DNA of 64,000 nucleotides from DASUVM01 sp963704675. Lineage in GTDB: Bacteria; Patescibacteriota; Saccharimonadia; Saccharimonadales; Saccharimonadaceae. The notes under the pieces are model-generated. The model was not told where the DNA came from and ran no database searches. It worked only from the letters and a program-made list of their open reading frames with translations. The position numbers were made by a program, and so were the translations under genes. The DNA lies in assembly GCA_963704675.1 (NCBI GenBank), contig OY969928.1, forward strand, positions 1,116,001 to 1,180,000, written 5' to 3'. Shown here piece by piece: positions 25,079-33,998 of this stretch (the first letter of the stretch is position 1; every line of letters begins with the position of its first letter).

Positions 25079-26271
25079 AGACGAAAATGCCGAAACAACA
25101 AAGTCAACAAATTCTTATTATTGGTGCGGGGCCGGTCGGATTGAGCGCTGCGTTATGCTTAGCTAAACAGGGATTGCGCTGCGTGGTAGTTGAGGCTGGG
25201 CGTAATATCTCGCACGAGGGCTCGAAGGCGGTTGTTATTCAGCGCCGCACTATGGAGATTTTTGAATGGGCAGCGCCGGGCGTGGGAGCTAAGATTCGCC
25301 AAGCTGGTATTACCTGGAATATTAAGCGTACCTATTTTCGAGACAAATTGATGTTTAGCGAAACTTATGCTGATACGGCTGCCGGTGATTTGCCGCCGTT
25401 CGTTAATTTGCCCCAGACTGAAACTGACCAGTTCTTGCTGCAGGCGGCTCAAAAACGATATCCTAAACTTATCGAATTTCGCTTTGGTTTCCGTGTCGCT
25501 TCGCTTGTTCAAGATGATACTTCGGTAAGTATTACGGGTGTAAATGGCGATGTACTGACCGGTGCCTATCTTGTGGCTTGCGATGGCGCACATTCGACGG
25601 TGCGTAAGCAGCTAGGGATAAAACTGGAGGGTAAAAGCTCTGCCAACCTTTTTCTGATTACTGATATTGCTGCCAAGCTGCCGTTTCCGCGAGAGCGCCG
25701 TTTTTACTATGACCCGTCGTCGAATCGTAACCGGCAGATTCTCATAATGCCGCAGCCAAATGATATTTGGCGGATTGATTGGCAGGTTGGGCCTGAGGTG
25801 ACCCTGGAGGATGAGCGGGCGGGTCATCTTGACGAGCGGATTCAAGCGATTATTGGCGATATTCCTTATAAGATCGTATGGTCGAGCTTATATCGTTTTC
25901 ATAACCTGGTTGCTGAAACGTTTCGTGATGAGCGTGTATTTCTTGCCGGTGATGCCGCGCATCTTATGAGCCCGTTTGGTGGCCGTGGTATGAATTCCGG
26001 GGTTGCTGATGCTGAATGTATCGCCAGATTGCTCGGAGATGTTTTAGTTCGTCAAAAACCGCTCTCAGCGCTCGACCACTACAGTAGTGAACGCCGGGCT
26101 ACTGCCTTGCAAAACATCGCTGCCACTAGCCGGGCTCTTCGCACTATGGAACCTCCAACTCGTGCTCATCTTTGGGTGCGCAACATAACACTCCGTGCCG
26201 CTCGCTACCTACCGCGTCTGAGGCGATTTGTCGATTCGGGGCCTTATGCAGTGAGCCAGCGGATTTCTTAA
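25075..26271 (+). CDS. FAD-dependent aromatic hydroxylase-like monooxygenase
   Basis: A 398-aa group A flavin monooxygenase. Seen are the dinucleotide fold LIIGAGPVGLSAALCLA (about 14-30), E...R in VVEAG, CDGAHSTVRK (the DG motif, about 168) and GDAAHLMSPFGGRGMNSG (the GD motif, about 291). These enzymes hydroxylate phenols or quinone precursors with O2 and NAD(P)H. The start GTG at 25075 overlaps the previous stop and has GGAGG 5 nt upstream. Its pairing with a chorismate-lyase-like gene is unusual for Saccharibacteria, which lack known quinone synthesis. Confidence 0.85.
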   Translation: MKTKMPKQQSQQILIIGAGPVGLSAALCLAKQGLRCVVVEAGRNISHEGSKAVVIQRRTMEIFEWAAPGVGAKIRQAGITWNIKRTYFRDKLMFSETYADTAAGDLPPFVNLPQTETDQFLLQAAQKRYPKLIEFRFGFRVASLVQDDTSVSITGVNGDVLTGAYLVACDGAHSTVRKQLGIKLEGKSSANLFLITDIAAKLPFPRERRFYYDPSSNRNRQILIMPQPNDIWRIDWQVGPEVTLEDERAGHLDERIQAIIGDIPYKIVWSSLYRFHNLVAETFRDERVFLAGDAAHLMSPFGGRGMNSGVADAECIARLLGDVLVRQKPLSALDHYSSERRATALQNIAATSRALRTMEPPTRAHLWVRNITLRAARYLPRLRRFVDSGPYAVSQRIS

Positions 26272-26303
26272 GGTAGGTTATAACTTGTGATTATTGACCG
26301 GGA

Positions 26304-27056
26304 TTATGAGCTGCGTTTTTTGTCAAATACAAGCGTAATGTATTCGTACTCATCAGACCCGATGATGCCATTGTTGTTTCCATCTTGCCAGACAGCGAGA
26401 TATATATTTTGCTCCCATGATTCTAGCGGATGCAATGATTCTTTAGTGGGCTGATATGCTTTCGTCGGCATCGAAGTATGGCGAGCCGGCAAAGGGTCAT
26501 TAACCCGCGAGTAATATGTGGCAGCTTGCTTATTATCGGCGGCGCGTTCACGGCCGCTGCCAACGTAGCTAAAGGCACCTTTGTTTAAATAGAGTATGGC
26601 TTGAGTTTTTTCAGTGTCGGCCAGGGCTTTTCCGCTGAAAAACGGCGATTCGTAGAAGGCGATATCGTGCGTATTAGTGTCTTCGGCGACATTGAAGTTA
26701 GCTGCGTCCTTCCAGGCGTTAATACGCAGGCCATTATCTTCAGGCGGTTCGGGGAACCGCATTTCGAATGCGCCAGGGTACATATGCACGGTGGTGCGAG
26801 AGGTTAAATCGTCTGACTCGCCACTCAGGTCTGCACCGTCAGCCATGTAAGCTTGTTTATTATCTTGCCAAAAAGATATGCCTAAGGTGGGCGTGTTAGC
26901 TAATTCTGATTGCGGCTCTGGTGGTTTCGGCCAGGCGAGTACTAAAGTAACGACGAGTCCAACGAGGGCAATAAGCACGCCAATCGCCGCCCATACGCCT
27001 TCAAGCGATGCCCACCACTCAACACTAAATCTGACATGTTTTGTTTTTTCGCTCAT
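26304..27056 (-). CDS. Membrane-anchored protein with one EF-hand loop
   Basis: A 250-aa protein: a short cytoplasmic N-terminus, one membrane segment (about 20-43, W-A-A-I-G-V-L-I-A-L-V-G-L-V-V), then an extracytoplasmic domain of about 200 residues. Near the C-terminus DGNNNGIIGSDE (about 227-238) matches the 12-residue EF-hand calcium loop at every ligand position. No family is recognised. It could be a calcium-dependent surface protein. It is convergent with the flavin monooxygenase. Confidence 0.7.
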   Translation of the reverse strand: MSEKTKHVRFSVEWWASLEGVWAAIGVLIALVGLVVTLVLAWPKPPEPQSELANTPTLGISFWQDNKQAYMADGADLSGESDDLTSRTTVHMYPGAFEMRFPEPPEDNGLRINAWKDAANFNVAEDTNTHDIAFYESPFFSGKALADTEKTQAILYLNKGAFSYVGSGRERAADNKQAATYYSRVNDPLPARHTSMPTKAYQPTKESLHPLESWEQNIYLAVWQDGNNNGIIGSDEYEYITLVFDKKRSS

Positions 27057-27221
27057 GATATCAGCCTCAAATAAGGTAAGTATTAAGATTAGTATATATT
27101 TTCACAACAACCATTAGCAAGCGATTTGGCTTGTAGCAAGAGAGTAGGTGACTATTGTGCAAATCGACCAAGTATGTTTTAATTTGTTTGATCACCCCCC
27201 ACCGAAGGAGGAAAGAGAACA

Positions 27222-27677
27222 GTGCGCAGATGGCGATTGTTCGCCGTGCTGGGAATTGTTTTGGCTCTCGTCACGGGTTGCGAAAGTCTTCTTGGTTCAT
27301 CGGAGCCCGTGCCCGCCAAAACTCCTCAGCAGGTGTTCGAGCAGGTCGTCGAGAGCAAGCCTTACGAGTTCAAGAACGTCACGGTCATACGTGAGACCGA
27401 AGACGGCGTGGAGACCCTCGAGGCCGTCACGACCATCCTCAACTGTGACGTTGAGCTCGAGTTTGTGCTCGGCAGCCTGTCGTTCCGCGTGGGCGAAGTG
27501 CACCTCACCAAGAGTCAGGCCAAGGGGCTGAAGGACGACCAGCGTGAGCCCGACTGGCCCAACGAAGAGGTAAGCGGCGGACCGGACAACATCAACCCCA
27601 CACGCGCCGACGTCGAGAAGCTGCTCAAGTCACCGCCCCCGGCGATCAAAGCCATGGTTCAGCGCTGCCGAAGGTAG
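27222..27677 (+). CDS. GC-rich orphan lipoprotein
   Basis: A 151-aa lipoprotein. The GTG start has an excellent ribosome-binding site (GGAGGAAAG). The signal peptide MRRWRLFAVLGIVLALVTG ends at a lipobox Cys (residue 20). The mature part is about 130 aa and resembles no family that I know; it has a beta-rich middle (Y-E-F-K-N-V-T-V-I-R-E-T-E-D-G) and ends with VQRCRR. GC content and codons differ sharply from neighbours. A promoter TTGTGC..TTTAAT lies upstream and a long palindrome follows, so this is a stand-alone unit. Confidence 0.7.
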   Translation: MRRWRLFAVLGIVLALVTGCESLLGSSEPVPAKTPQQVFEQVVESKPYEFKNVTVIRETEDGVETLEAVTTILNCDVELEFVLGSLSFRVGEVHLTKSQAKGLKDDQREPDWPNEEVSGGPDNINPTRADVEKLLKSPPPAIKAMVQRCRR

Positions 27678-27709
27678 TACGTTCCTGAAATCTTGAGAGG
27701 AGGTGATCA

Positions 27710-27742
27710 GCGGGCGGTTGTGTTTCACGACACACCGCCCGC
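27710..27742 (+). terminator. Palindrome closing the 27222 unit
   Basis: GCGGGCGGT(T)GTG pairs with CACACCGCCCGC around TTTCACGA; weaker pairing of flanking AGGAGGTG with CACCTTTCT extends it. Only TTTCTT follows. Confidence 0.65.
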
Positions 27743-27806
27743 CACCTTTCTTGAGAAATGAGCCCCGGAGGGCTTTTATTGGTTAAAATGGGCAGGTAAC
27801 TTTAAC

Positions 27807-27835
27807 TTGACTTAAACTTGTAAAGCTATTATAAC
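27807..27835 (+). promoter_or_regulatory. Sigma70 promoter of the 27871 unit
   Basis: TTGACT (27807-27812), a 17-nt spacer and TATAAC (27830-27835). TAGGAG then sits 5 nt before the GTG start. Confidence 0.75.
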
Positions 27836-27870
27836 TATATCGTTCGTTACTTTTAACTCTAGGAGACTCT

Positions 27871-28365
27871 GTGCTGCGTATAATTGCTGTTGTTGGTGTT
27901 GTTCTGCTGGCACTGACAGCGTGTGAGAACGATTCGCAGAACAACACGACCACCATAACAACTACTCAGCCATCCGGCGACGTAATGTCGAACTTCGAGC
28001 GAGACCTTGCCCAACAGAAGTTCGTGCAGATCAGCAAAACGCAACAAGCAGCGAACGGCCCAGAGGGTGACACTGATTTTCAACAGTGGCAGCGGGGAAA
28101 TGTCACCGTCCAGCTTGCTGGCAATACCAAGGGGGCACGAGTAAAGCACATCATTCAGAGCCCCGTAGGCAAGTGGGCTATGGTGCTTTGTGCGCCTGCG
28201 CCTGCAATCGAAGCTGACGCTCTGAAAGTAGTCGGCGAATTCGAGCAACAGATCAAGCTCATTGGAGAGGGCAAGGTCGATGATGAGCCATCGGGAGAGG
28301 GCTCAACGGCCTTCAAGCTGGACTCCGCCGACATCAGTTGTTCGGGACTAGGGGTAACAGAGTAG
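27871..28365 (+). CDS. GC-rich orphan lipoprotein
   Basis: A 164-aa lipoprotein: signal sequence MLRIIAVVGVVLLALTA with the lipobox Cys at residue 18, then a Thr/Ser-rich linker (NDSQNNTTTITTTQPSG) and a domain of about 125 aa. Two Cys in the mature part (V-L-C-A-P-A-P and D-I-S-C-S-G-L) could form a disulfide. No family recognised. The start is GTG with TAGGAG upstream. It lies next to the other lipoprotein unit but has its own promoter and palindrome, so the two are separate insertions or a duplicated arrangement rather than an operon. Confidence 0.7.
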   Translation: MLRIIAVVGVVLLALTACENDSQNNTTTITTTQPSGDVMSNFERDLAQQKFVQISKTQQAANGPEGDTDFQQWQRGNVTVQLAGNTKGARVKHIIQSPVGKWAMVLCAPAPAIEADALKVVGEFEQQIKLIGEGKVDDEPSGEGSTAFKLDSADISCSGLGVTE

Positions 28366-28370
28366 AAATG

Positions 28371-28416
28371 ATGAACGAAACCCGCCGGGTTGGTGACCAC
28401 CGCGGCGGGTTCGTCA
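28371..28416 (+). terminator. Palindrome closing the 27871 unit
   Basis: ATGAACGAAACCCGCCG pairs with CGGCGGGTTCGTCAT (one bulged A), with an inner GGTGACCACC hairpin. ATCTTGG follows, not a U-run. The TATAAT of uvrC lies 17 nt downstream. Confidence 0.65.
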
Positions 28417-28433
28417 TATCTTGGAGTATTCTT

Positions 28434-28439
28434 TATAAT
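28434..28439 (+). promoter_or_regulatory. -10 box of uvrC (TATAAT)
   Basis: A perfect TATAAT ends 8 nt before the uvrC ATG at 28448. There is no Shine-Dalgarno, so near-leaderless translation is expected. Confidence 0.65.
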
Positions 28440-28447
28440 AAAATTAA

Positions 28448-29998
28448 ATGAACAAAAAAACCGAAGCTAAGCTTAGTGATTTACCTCGTGATCCTGGGGT
28501 TTATTTTCATCGTTCAGAATCAGGCGAAATTATTTATGTTGGCAAAGCGGCGGTGCTGAGAAACCGGGTGCGGCAATATTTTCAAAATAACCGCATTAAA
28601 GACGCGAAGACCGATGCGTTGGTGGCTGAGATTGCAGATATTGAGTGGATAACGGTTGAAACCGAGCTCGATGCATTATTTCTAGAAAGCGAAATGATTA
28701 AGCGCTATAAACCGCGTTATAACATACTGCTTCGTGATGACAAAAGCCAACAATACGTGCGCATTAACATGAATGATCCATACCCCTACCTTAGTTTTAC
28801 GCGCCAGCCAATGGATGACGGAGCCGAATATTTTGGCCCCTACTACAACGGGTGGGCAGTGAAAAAGGCGCTGGGTTTTCTTAGAAAAGTGTTTCCTTAC
28901 TCAACCCATACAACTATGCCAAAGCGTGTTTGTTTACAATATCACCTTGGTCTTTGTCCCGGTGTTGAAGAGCAAAAAGTCTCGAGCGTTGATTATAAAA
29001 GTAACCTTCGTAAACTTATTCGTTACTTAAAGGGTGAGCGAAAAGTAATTATGCGTGAGATTGAAACCGAAATGAAACGAGCGGCCAAAGCCCAAGATTT
29101 TGAACGTGCGGCGAAGCTGCGCAACCAGCTCGGTAACTTAAAAGCACTGCAAAAACAGATTATTTTTCGTGACCGCGAATTCCTTGATATTTCAAAAGAT
29201 CACGCGCTTACTGAGCTTGCTGCTTTGCTTGGTCTTAAAGATGCACCGCGGCGTATCGAAGGCTATGACATTAGCCACATGAGTGGCACTAATAATGTTG
29301 CCAGCATGGTGGTGGCGACGAATGGGTTAGCGGATAAATCAGAATATCGTAAGTTTAAGATGCAGTTGCCGGGTAATAATGATTTTGCGCATATGCACGA
29401 AGTAATTTTTCGGCGTTTCGGGCAGAAACACAGTGATTGGCTAAAACCCAACTTACTGCTGATTGATGGCGGCAAAGGACAGCTCGGCGCAGCACTTGAC
29501 GCGCTCGATAAACGTGGTGTGCAGATTCCGGCAGTGGGCCTCGCCAAGCGTGAAGAAGAAATCGTTATTCATAAAACACGTTCAAAAATTAATACCGCCG
29601 CACTTTTTGCCGAGATGAATGCACCAGTGAGCGCCGATTCTCCATTCGAAAAACCATTAATGTATGAATCTGAGGACTTTATTATGGTACGCTTGCCAAA
29701 AAGCTCGCATATCGTGAAGCTCTTGCAGCGGATTCGTGATGAAAGTCATCGCTTTGCGGTGAGTTATCATTCGACCCTAAAACGCAGAGGGCAGGTGAAA
29801 AGCAAGCTAGACGATATTCCAGGTGTTGGAACGATGACGCGCAAAAAACTCGTGCATATATTTGGTTCGCTCAGAGGTATTGAAGCAGCTAGTGAGGCTC
29901 AGCTCCTCGCTGCCCTCGGCCAAAAGAAAGGGCATTTTATTTGGCAACATCTTCATGGTGATGCTAAGCTGGGTGATAATGATCCAAAATCCGTTTAA
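28448..29998 (+). CDS. uvrC: UvrABC system protein C
   Basis: UvrC makes both incisions around DNA lesions. The 516-aa protein has the GIY-YIG nuclease (GVYFHRSESGEIIYVGKA, about 17-34), a UVR helical hairpin (about 198-232), the RNase H-like nuclease with GYDISH (about 275) and a shortened C-terminal helix-hairpin-helix pair (IPGVGTMTRKKLVHIFGS, about 457). E. coli UvrC is about 610 aa; the short form is usual in CPR bacteria. Its end overlaps the next gene by about 20 nt. Confidence 0.95.
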   Translation: MNKKTEAKLSDLPRDPGVYFHRSESGEIIYVGKAAVLRNRVRQYFQNNRIKDAKTDALVAEIADIEWITVETELDALFLESEMIKRYKPRYNILLRDDKSQQYVRINMNDPYPYLSFTRQPMDDGAEYFGPYYNGWAVKKALGFLRKVFPYSTHTTMPKRVCLQYHLGLCPGVEEQKVSSVDYKSNLRKLIRYLKGERKVIMREIETEMKRAAKAQDFERAAKLRNQLGNLKALQKQIIFRDREFLDISKDHALTELAALLGLKDAPRRIEGYDISHMSGTNNVASMVVATNGLADKSEYRKFKMQLPGNNDFAHMHEVIFRRFGQKHSDWLKPNLLLIDGGKGQLGAALDALDKRGVQIPAVGLAKREEEIVIHKTRSKINTAALFAEMNAPVSADSPFEKPLMYESEDFIMVRLPKSSHIVKLLQRIRDESHRFAVSYHSTLKRRGQVKSKLDDIPGVGTMTRKKLVHIFGSLRGIEAASEAQLLAALGQKKGHFIWQHLHGDAKLGDNDPKSV

Positions 29999-31214
29999 GC
30001 CGGCTTTCTTTGCTGGCAATCGCGCAAAACTAATTGAAATATTACCCGAAAATGCACTCGTTATTTTAACAGCTCACCGCACACTTCAGCAGGCGGCCGA
30101 CTCGGGTTTTCCATTCTGGCAAGAACCGAGTTTTCAGTATTTTTCCGGTATCTGCGAACCTGATTGGCGATTGGTAATCGACTGCGCTAAACGACAATCT
30201 TGGCTTATTATGCCCAGCGTTAATGCAGTTTTGAAAACATTTGATGGTGTGTTGGACGCCGAGGAAGGCAAGCAAGTTAGTAGTGTTGATCGGGTGCTAA
30301 CTCAGCGCCAGTTTCAGCGTTGGCTCAAAACAGTTGCCCTGACGGGTAGGCCAGTTTATACATTATTACCACAGACGGCGATGGCTCGCTTTATGCGAAT
30401 CTCGCTTAATCCGGCCCTTAGGCTGCTTGTTCGTCAGCTGCGCGGTTATGGCATTACGCCTCTTGATTGCCGCCAACAAGTTGCACGTCTCAGGGCCATT
30501 AAGCAAAAGCCTGAAATTCTTGCATTGGAACGGGCAATTACGATTACAAATGATGCACTACGGGTGGTATATGAAAATCGAGGCAATTATAAGTTTGAAT
30601 ACGAGTGTGAAGCAACGCTGCTGCATGAATTTCGCCGGCACGGCGCTGAGCGCGCCACCTGGACACCAATTGTTGCTGCGGGCAAAGATGCCTGCACGCT
30701 TCATCATGTTGAAAATACGAGCCCGATTTATAGAAAAGACTGGCTATTGATTGACACTGGTGCGCGAGTGCATGGTTATACCTCAGATATCACTCGTACC
30801 TTTCCGATCACAAAACCAGCTGCATGGCAACGAGAAGTTTTTTATGGTGTTCAATTTGTGCATGATGAAGCAGTGAAGCTTATTCAACCTGGCGTAAAGC
30901 CAGCTGAATTTGTACAGCAAGTCGATGTCCTTATGATGGATACTTTAAGACAACTTGGTCTTATGAAACGCCGAAGCCAAAAGGAGCTCCGAAAGTATTT
31001 TCCGCATGCCATTGGTCACGGCTTAGGGCTTGACACTCATGAGAGTTTAGGCCGGTTCGAGACGTTCCAAGAGGGAATGGTACTAACCGTCGAACCAGGC
31101 ATTTACATCGCAGAAAAAGGGTTCGGTGTGCGAACCGAAAACGATATGCTTATCACAAAAGATAGCGCCCGTAATTTAAGTGCTAGTTTGCCCGATAATT
31201 TGTGGGAGCTATGA
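29979..31214 (+). CDS. Xaa-Pro aminopeptidase (M24B)
   Basis: A 412-aa metallopeptidase that removes an N-terminal residue before proline. The M24 dimetal ligands are visible: Asp in LIDTGARVHGYTSDITRTF (two Asp), His in HAIGHGLGLDTHE, Glu in VEPGIY and Glu in TENDM. The N-terminal half is the creatinase/prolidase-like domain. The start ATG at 29979 (MIQNPFKPAFFAG) is chosen because it begins the aminopeptidase P N-domain; longer in-frame starts lie deep inside uvrC. It overlaps uvrC, so the two are probably co-transcribed. Confidence 0.9.
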   Translation: MIQNPFKPAFFAGNRAKLIEILPENALVILTAHRTLQQAADSGFPFWQEPSFQYFSGICEPDWRLVIDCAKRQSWLIMPSVNAVLKTFDGVLDAEEGKQVSSVDRVLTQRQFQRWLKTVALTGRPVYTLLPQTAMARFMRISLNPALRLLVRQLRGYGITPLDCRQQVARLRAIKQKPEILALERAITITNDALRVVYENRGNYKFEYECEATLLHEFRRHGAERATWTPIVAAGKDACTLHHVENTSPIYRKDWLLIDTGARVHGYTSDITRTFPITKPAAWQREVFYGVQFVHDEAVKLIQPGVKPAEFVQQVDVLMMDTLRQLGLMKRRSQKELRKYFPHAIGHGLGLDTHESLGRFETFQEGMVLTVEPGIYIAEKGFGVRTENDMLITKDSARNLSASLPDNLWEL

Positions 31215-31231
31215 TATTATAAAGGCAATTT

Positions 31232-31615
31232 ATGAGCATGAAACGACAATTTTTAATGTTCTGCTTGCGCTGGCTCTTGAACGTGCTAGGGCTGTGGATT
31301 GCGGTACGCTTGCTTGCCGAGCATGGTGCCGAGTTTAGCGGCCAATACTTAAGCTTAATTTTTGGCGGATTGCTGCTTTCAATTATTAATACCGTTTTGC
31401 GGCCGATTATCGTCGTTTTAGCATTGCCAGCGATTCTTTTAACACTTGGGCTATTTATGTTTATCGTGAACGGTTTAATGGTGTATCTGGCGGCTATCTT
31501 AACGCCGGGCATTGATATTAGTTTTGGCGCAGCGATTATTGCAGGTTTTATTATTGGTGTCGTTAACTATGCGCTGACTGGTGTGATAGAATTAAGCAGA
31601 GAAAAGAGGCATTAA
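31232..31615 (+). CDS. Four-helix membrane protein of the phage-holin-IV superfamily
   Basis: A 127-aa protein with four hydrophobic segments matching the Phage_holin_4_2 family (N-T-V-L-R-P-I-I-V-V-L-A-L-P, about 54-67). Despite the name, such proteins are common chromosomal membrane proteins. AAAGG lies 8 nt before the ATG. It is followed at 2 nt by secG, so an envelope role within this cluster is more likely than lysis. Confidence 0.8.
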   Translation: MSMKRQFLMFCLRWLLNVLGLWIAVRLLAEHGAEFSGQYLSLIFGGLLLSIINTVLRPIIVVLALPAILLTLGLFMFIVNGLMVYLAAILTPGIDISFGAAIIAGFIIGVVNYALTGVIELSREKRH

Positions 31616-31617
31616 AT

Positions 31618-31836
31618 ATGAGTGATTTCTTACAGATAGTTTCAGTTGTTTCAGGTATTTTGATGATTTTAATGATTCTACTGCAACAGCGCGGCGCGAC
31701 GCTGGGGGCTGGGTTTGGTAGTTCGGGCGAGCTTTACACCTCTCGCCGTGGTACTGACAAAAGCTTATATGAAGCAACGATTGTGATGGCTGTCGTTTTC
31801 GTGGGATCAATAGTAGTTTCACTCATTCGTGGTTAG
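31618..31836 (+). CDS. secG: Preprotein translocase subunit SecG
   Basis: A 72-aa protein with the SecG layout: two membrane segments (about 6-22 and 52-70) separated by a Gly/Ser loop (GATLGAGFGSSGELYTSRRG), preceded by LLQQR. SecG assists SecYE in protein export. It lies 2 nt after the holin-like gene and 8 nt before the binding protein. Confidence 0.92.
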   Translation: MSDFLQIVSVVSGILMILMILLQQRGATLGAGFGSSGELYTSRRGTDKSLYEATIVMAVVFVGSIVVSLIRG

Positions 31837-31844
31837 TTTATTCT

Positions 31845-33629
31845 ATGGCTGAAAATCGAACAAAGCTTAGCTTTGAGCAGACACCGATTGAAAAGCCTGG
31901 GGTTCGGCATCGCCTCCGTCAAATTGAAAAAGCAACCATACTACACGCCCGTAACTTTATTGTTCGCCGATTCATTAATTTAAAAGAAGTGCGCCGAACT
32001 GCTCTGTTATGGGCATTTGTGGCTAGTTTTTTAGTACTTGCTGGTTGGTCACAAATTGTGGCTGGTGCGGCGCTCTATAGTCATATTGGCCCGGTGCCAG
32101 GGGGCGTTTTTATAGAGGGTAGTGTTGGTAAGATTGCGACGCTTAATCCGATATTTGCCAGCAACCCGGCTGAACGTGCTGCTTCGCACTTATTATTTTC
32201 TGGACTCTTGAAGATTGATAAAAAAGGAAGCCTCGTGAGTGATTTAGCTGAGGTGTGGACGCAAAGCGATGATGGTAAAACTTATACATTCACTCTACGC
32301 GAGGACGTCGAGTGGAGTGACGGTAAACCAGTGACGTCTCAAGATGTTGCATTTACCGTCCGTGCTTTGCAAAATATCGCGACACGTTCGCCATACGCTG
32401 CAACATGGCAAAATATTCAAGTTGAGGCCCAGAATCAACGAACGGTCATTTTTAAGTTGCCGGCCTCATTCGCACCGTTTGCAAATGCGCTTACCATCGG
32501 TATTTTACCGCAGCATGTTTTCTCGAATATACCCTTAGCACAACTGCGCGGTGCTTCATTTAATCTAGACCCAACCACTAGTAGCGGGCCATTTGTATTT
32601 AGGGGCCTGACAAATGAACGACCTGGCGTGCGTTCGCTCAATGATGTTTATTTTGTCAGTAATGAGAATTATACTCGTGGTGCACCAAAGCTTAATCGCT
32701 TAACACTACGCGCCTATCAAGATAGTGATGCCCTTGTAACGGCAATGCGCGAACGAGAAATCATGGCGGCAAGTGATATTCCTGGTGATCAGCTTTCTCA
32801 GTTCGAACAAGATCGTAGTTTAAAGATTACTGAGCTTGAGCCTTTTAGCGGTGTCTATGCCTTCTTGAAACAGAGCAATCCTATTCTCGCAGATGCTAAT
32901 GTGCGTAAGGCTCTATTGCTCGCAACCGACCGCGCGGCAATCGCAAAACAAATTCGGGGCGCTGAATTGCTTGAGGGGCCACTTGTACCGGGTCAGCTTG
33001 GTGTGTCGGGCGGCGTGCAGGCGGCATTTAACTTGCAGCAGGCTGATGTATTGCTCACGCAAGCCGGCTGGGCCAAAGATGCTACAGGCAAGCGTATGAA
33101 AAACAATGAACCAATGAAGCTTTCGATTGTTGGGCTTGCATCGGGTGGTTATGCGACAACGGTGCAGGCAATGCAAAAAACTTGGTCAGAACTTGGTATT
33201 GAAGTTGACTCACAGCTTGTGCGTCAAGAAGAATTTCAAACGACGGTGATTGGCCCTCATGCCTATGACGTGCTTGTTTATGAGTTGGCGCTTGGGCGAG
33301 ACAGTGACGTCTATCCGTATTGGCATTCGTCGCAGGCGGCAGCCCCACGCTTGAACTTGTCAGAATACAAGTCGGTTTTAAGTGATGAAGCGCTTGAAGC
33401 GGGGCGTACTCGTAATAATGCGGTGCTTCGTGAAGCAAAATATCGTACTTTTGTTGAGCAGTGGCTCAAAGATACGCCAGCGATTGCCCTTTATAGACCC
33501 CACAGTTATTATGTGCAGCTTGCAAAAACAGAGGCTGTAAAACCTGGCCCAATCGGTGAACTTGTTGATCGATTTGCTAATGTGCAATATTGGACGGCCG
33601 ATATTGGACGACTTTATAATACGGAATAG
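31845..33629 (+). CDS. Membrane-tethered peptide-binding protein (SBP_bac_5 family)
   Basis: A 594-aa protein of the oligopeptide/dipeptide-binding family that feeds ABC importers. The domain begins about residue 80; S-D-L-A-E-V-W, G-K-T-Y-T-F-T-L-R and W-S-D-G-K-P-V-T-S-Q-D-V are typical of its first lobe. Instead of a lipobox it has a basic cytoplasmic stretch of about 50 residues and one uncleaved membrane segment (about 53-74). The permease and ATPase genes are not in the window. The direct link to secG is a recurrent-looking arrangement, but I cannot confirm this here. Confidence 0.88.
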   Translation: MAENRTKLSFEQTPIEKPGVRHRLRQIEKATILHARNFIVRRFINLKEVRRTALLWAFVASFLVLAGWSQIVAGAALYSHIGPVPGGVFIEGSVGKIATLNPIFASNPAERAASHLLFSGLLKIDKKGSLVSDLAEVWTQSDDGKTYTFTLREDVEWSDGKPVTSQDVAFTVRALQNIATRSPYAATWQNIQVEAQNQRTVIFKLPASFAPFANALTIGILPQHVFSNIPLAQLRGASFNLDPTTSSGPFVFRGLTNERPGVRSLNDVYFVSNENYTRGAPKLNRLTLRAYQDSDALVTAMREREIMAASDIPGDQLSQFEQDRSLKITELEPFSGVYAFLKQSNPILADANVRKALLLATDRAAIAKQIRGAELLEGPLVPGQLGVSGGVQAAFNLQQADVLLTQAGWAKDATGKRMKNNEPMKLSIVGLASGGYATTVQAMQKTWSELGIEVDSQLVRQEEFQTTVIGPHAYDVLVYELALGRDSDVYPYWHSSQAAAPRLNLSEYKSVLSDEALEAGRTRNNAVLREAKYRTFVEQWLKDTPAIALYRPHSYYVQLAKTEAVKPGPIGELVDRFANVQYWTADIGRLYNTE

Positions 33630-33689
33630 CTCAAGAGTCTGTGCCATTGATTCAACAGTAAAAATAAGCTACAATGACCCTCAGATTAT

Positions 33690-33778
33690 GCGCGAGTGGC
33701 GGAATCGGTAGACGCGCTAGCTTGAGGGGCTAGTGTTCGCTTTAGAACGTGGAGGTTCAAGTCCTCTCTCGCGCACCA
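33690..33778 (+). tRNA. tRNA-Leu (anticodon GAG)
   Basis: An 89-nt class II tRNA with a long variable arm, an encoded CCA, acceptor GCGCGAG/CTCGCGC, T-arm GGTTCAAGTCC and anticodon loop TTGAGGG. It decodes CUC/CUU. It is nearly identical to the tRNA-Leu at 52657 outside the anticodon and variable arm. Confidence 0.97.
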
Positions 33779-33788
33779 TGGTAGAATT

Positions 33789-33878
33789 ACAGATACAAAA
33801 GTGTTCCACAAAGTGGGACACTTTTTGTTTTGTCTAAGTTTGTATCTGTTAAATTAGGTTCAAGTCCTTTTTGGTTCA
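33789..33878 (+). repeat. tRNA-downstream element, copy 1: terminator inside an outer stem plus T-arm-like remnant
   Basis: ACAGATACAAA (33789-33799) pairs perfectly with TTTGTATCTGT (33839-33849), enclosing a U-tract terminator hairpin (AGTGTTCCAC/GTGGGACACT). A remnant, GGTTCAAGTCCTTTTTGG (from 33857), resembles a tRNA-Leu T-arm. Similar elements follow the tRNAs at 52657 and 60377 and the repeat at 54029. Confidence 0.7.
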
Positions 33879-33998
33879 ACTGCTAAAACATTATCAAGGT
33901 AAACAACACTGATCTGGAGCCTTTCTGTTAGAGACTGCGTTGAAGTGAACTCGATCTATATATTAGGCTTGCAGAGATGCAGGAGTGGTAAGCAGGCA

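Noticed and set aside
31232..31615. Prophage lysis gene
   Set aside because: The holin-IV-like protein lies in a secG operon with no phage genes nearby; the family is widespread on chromosomes.
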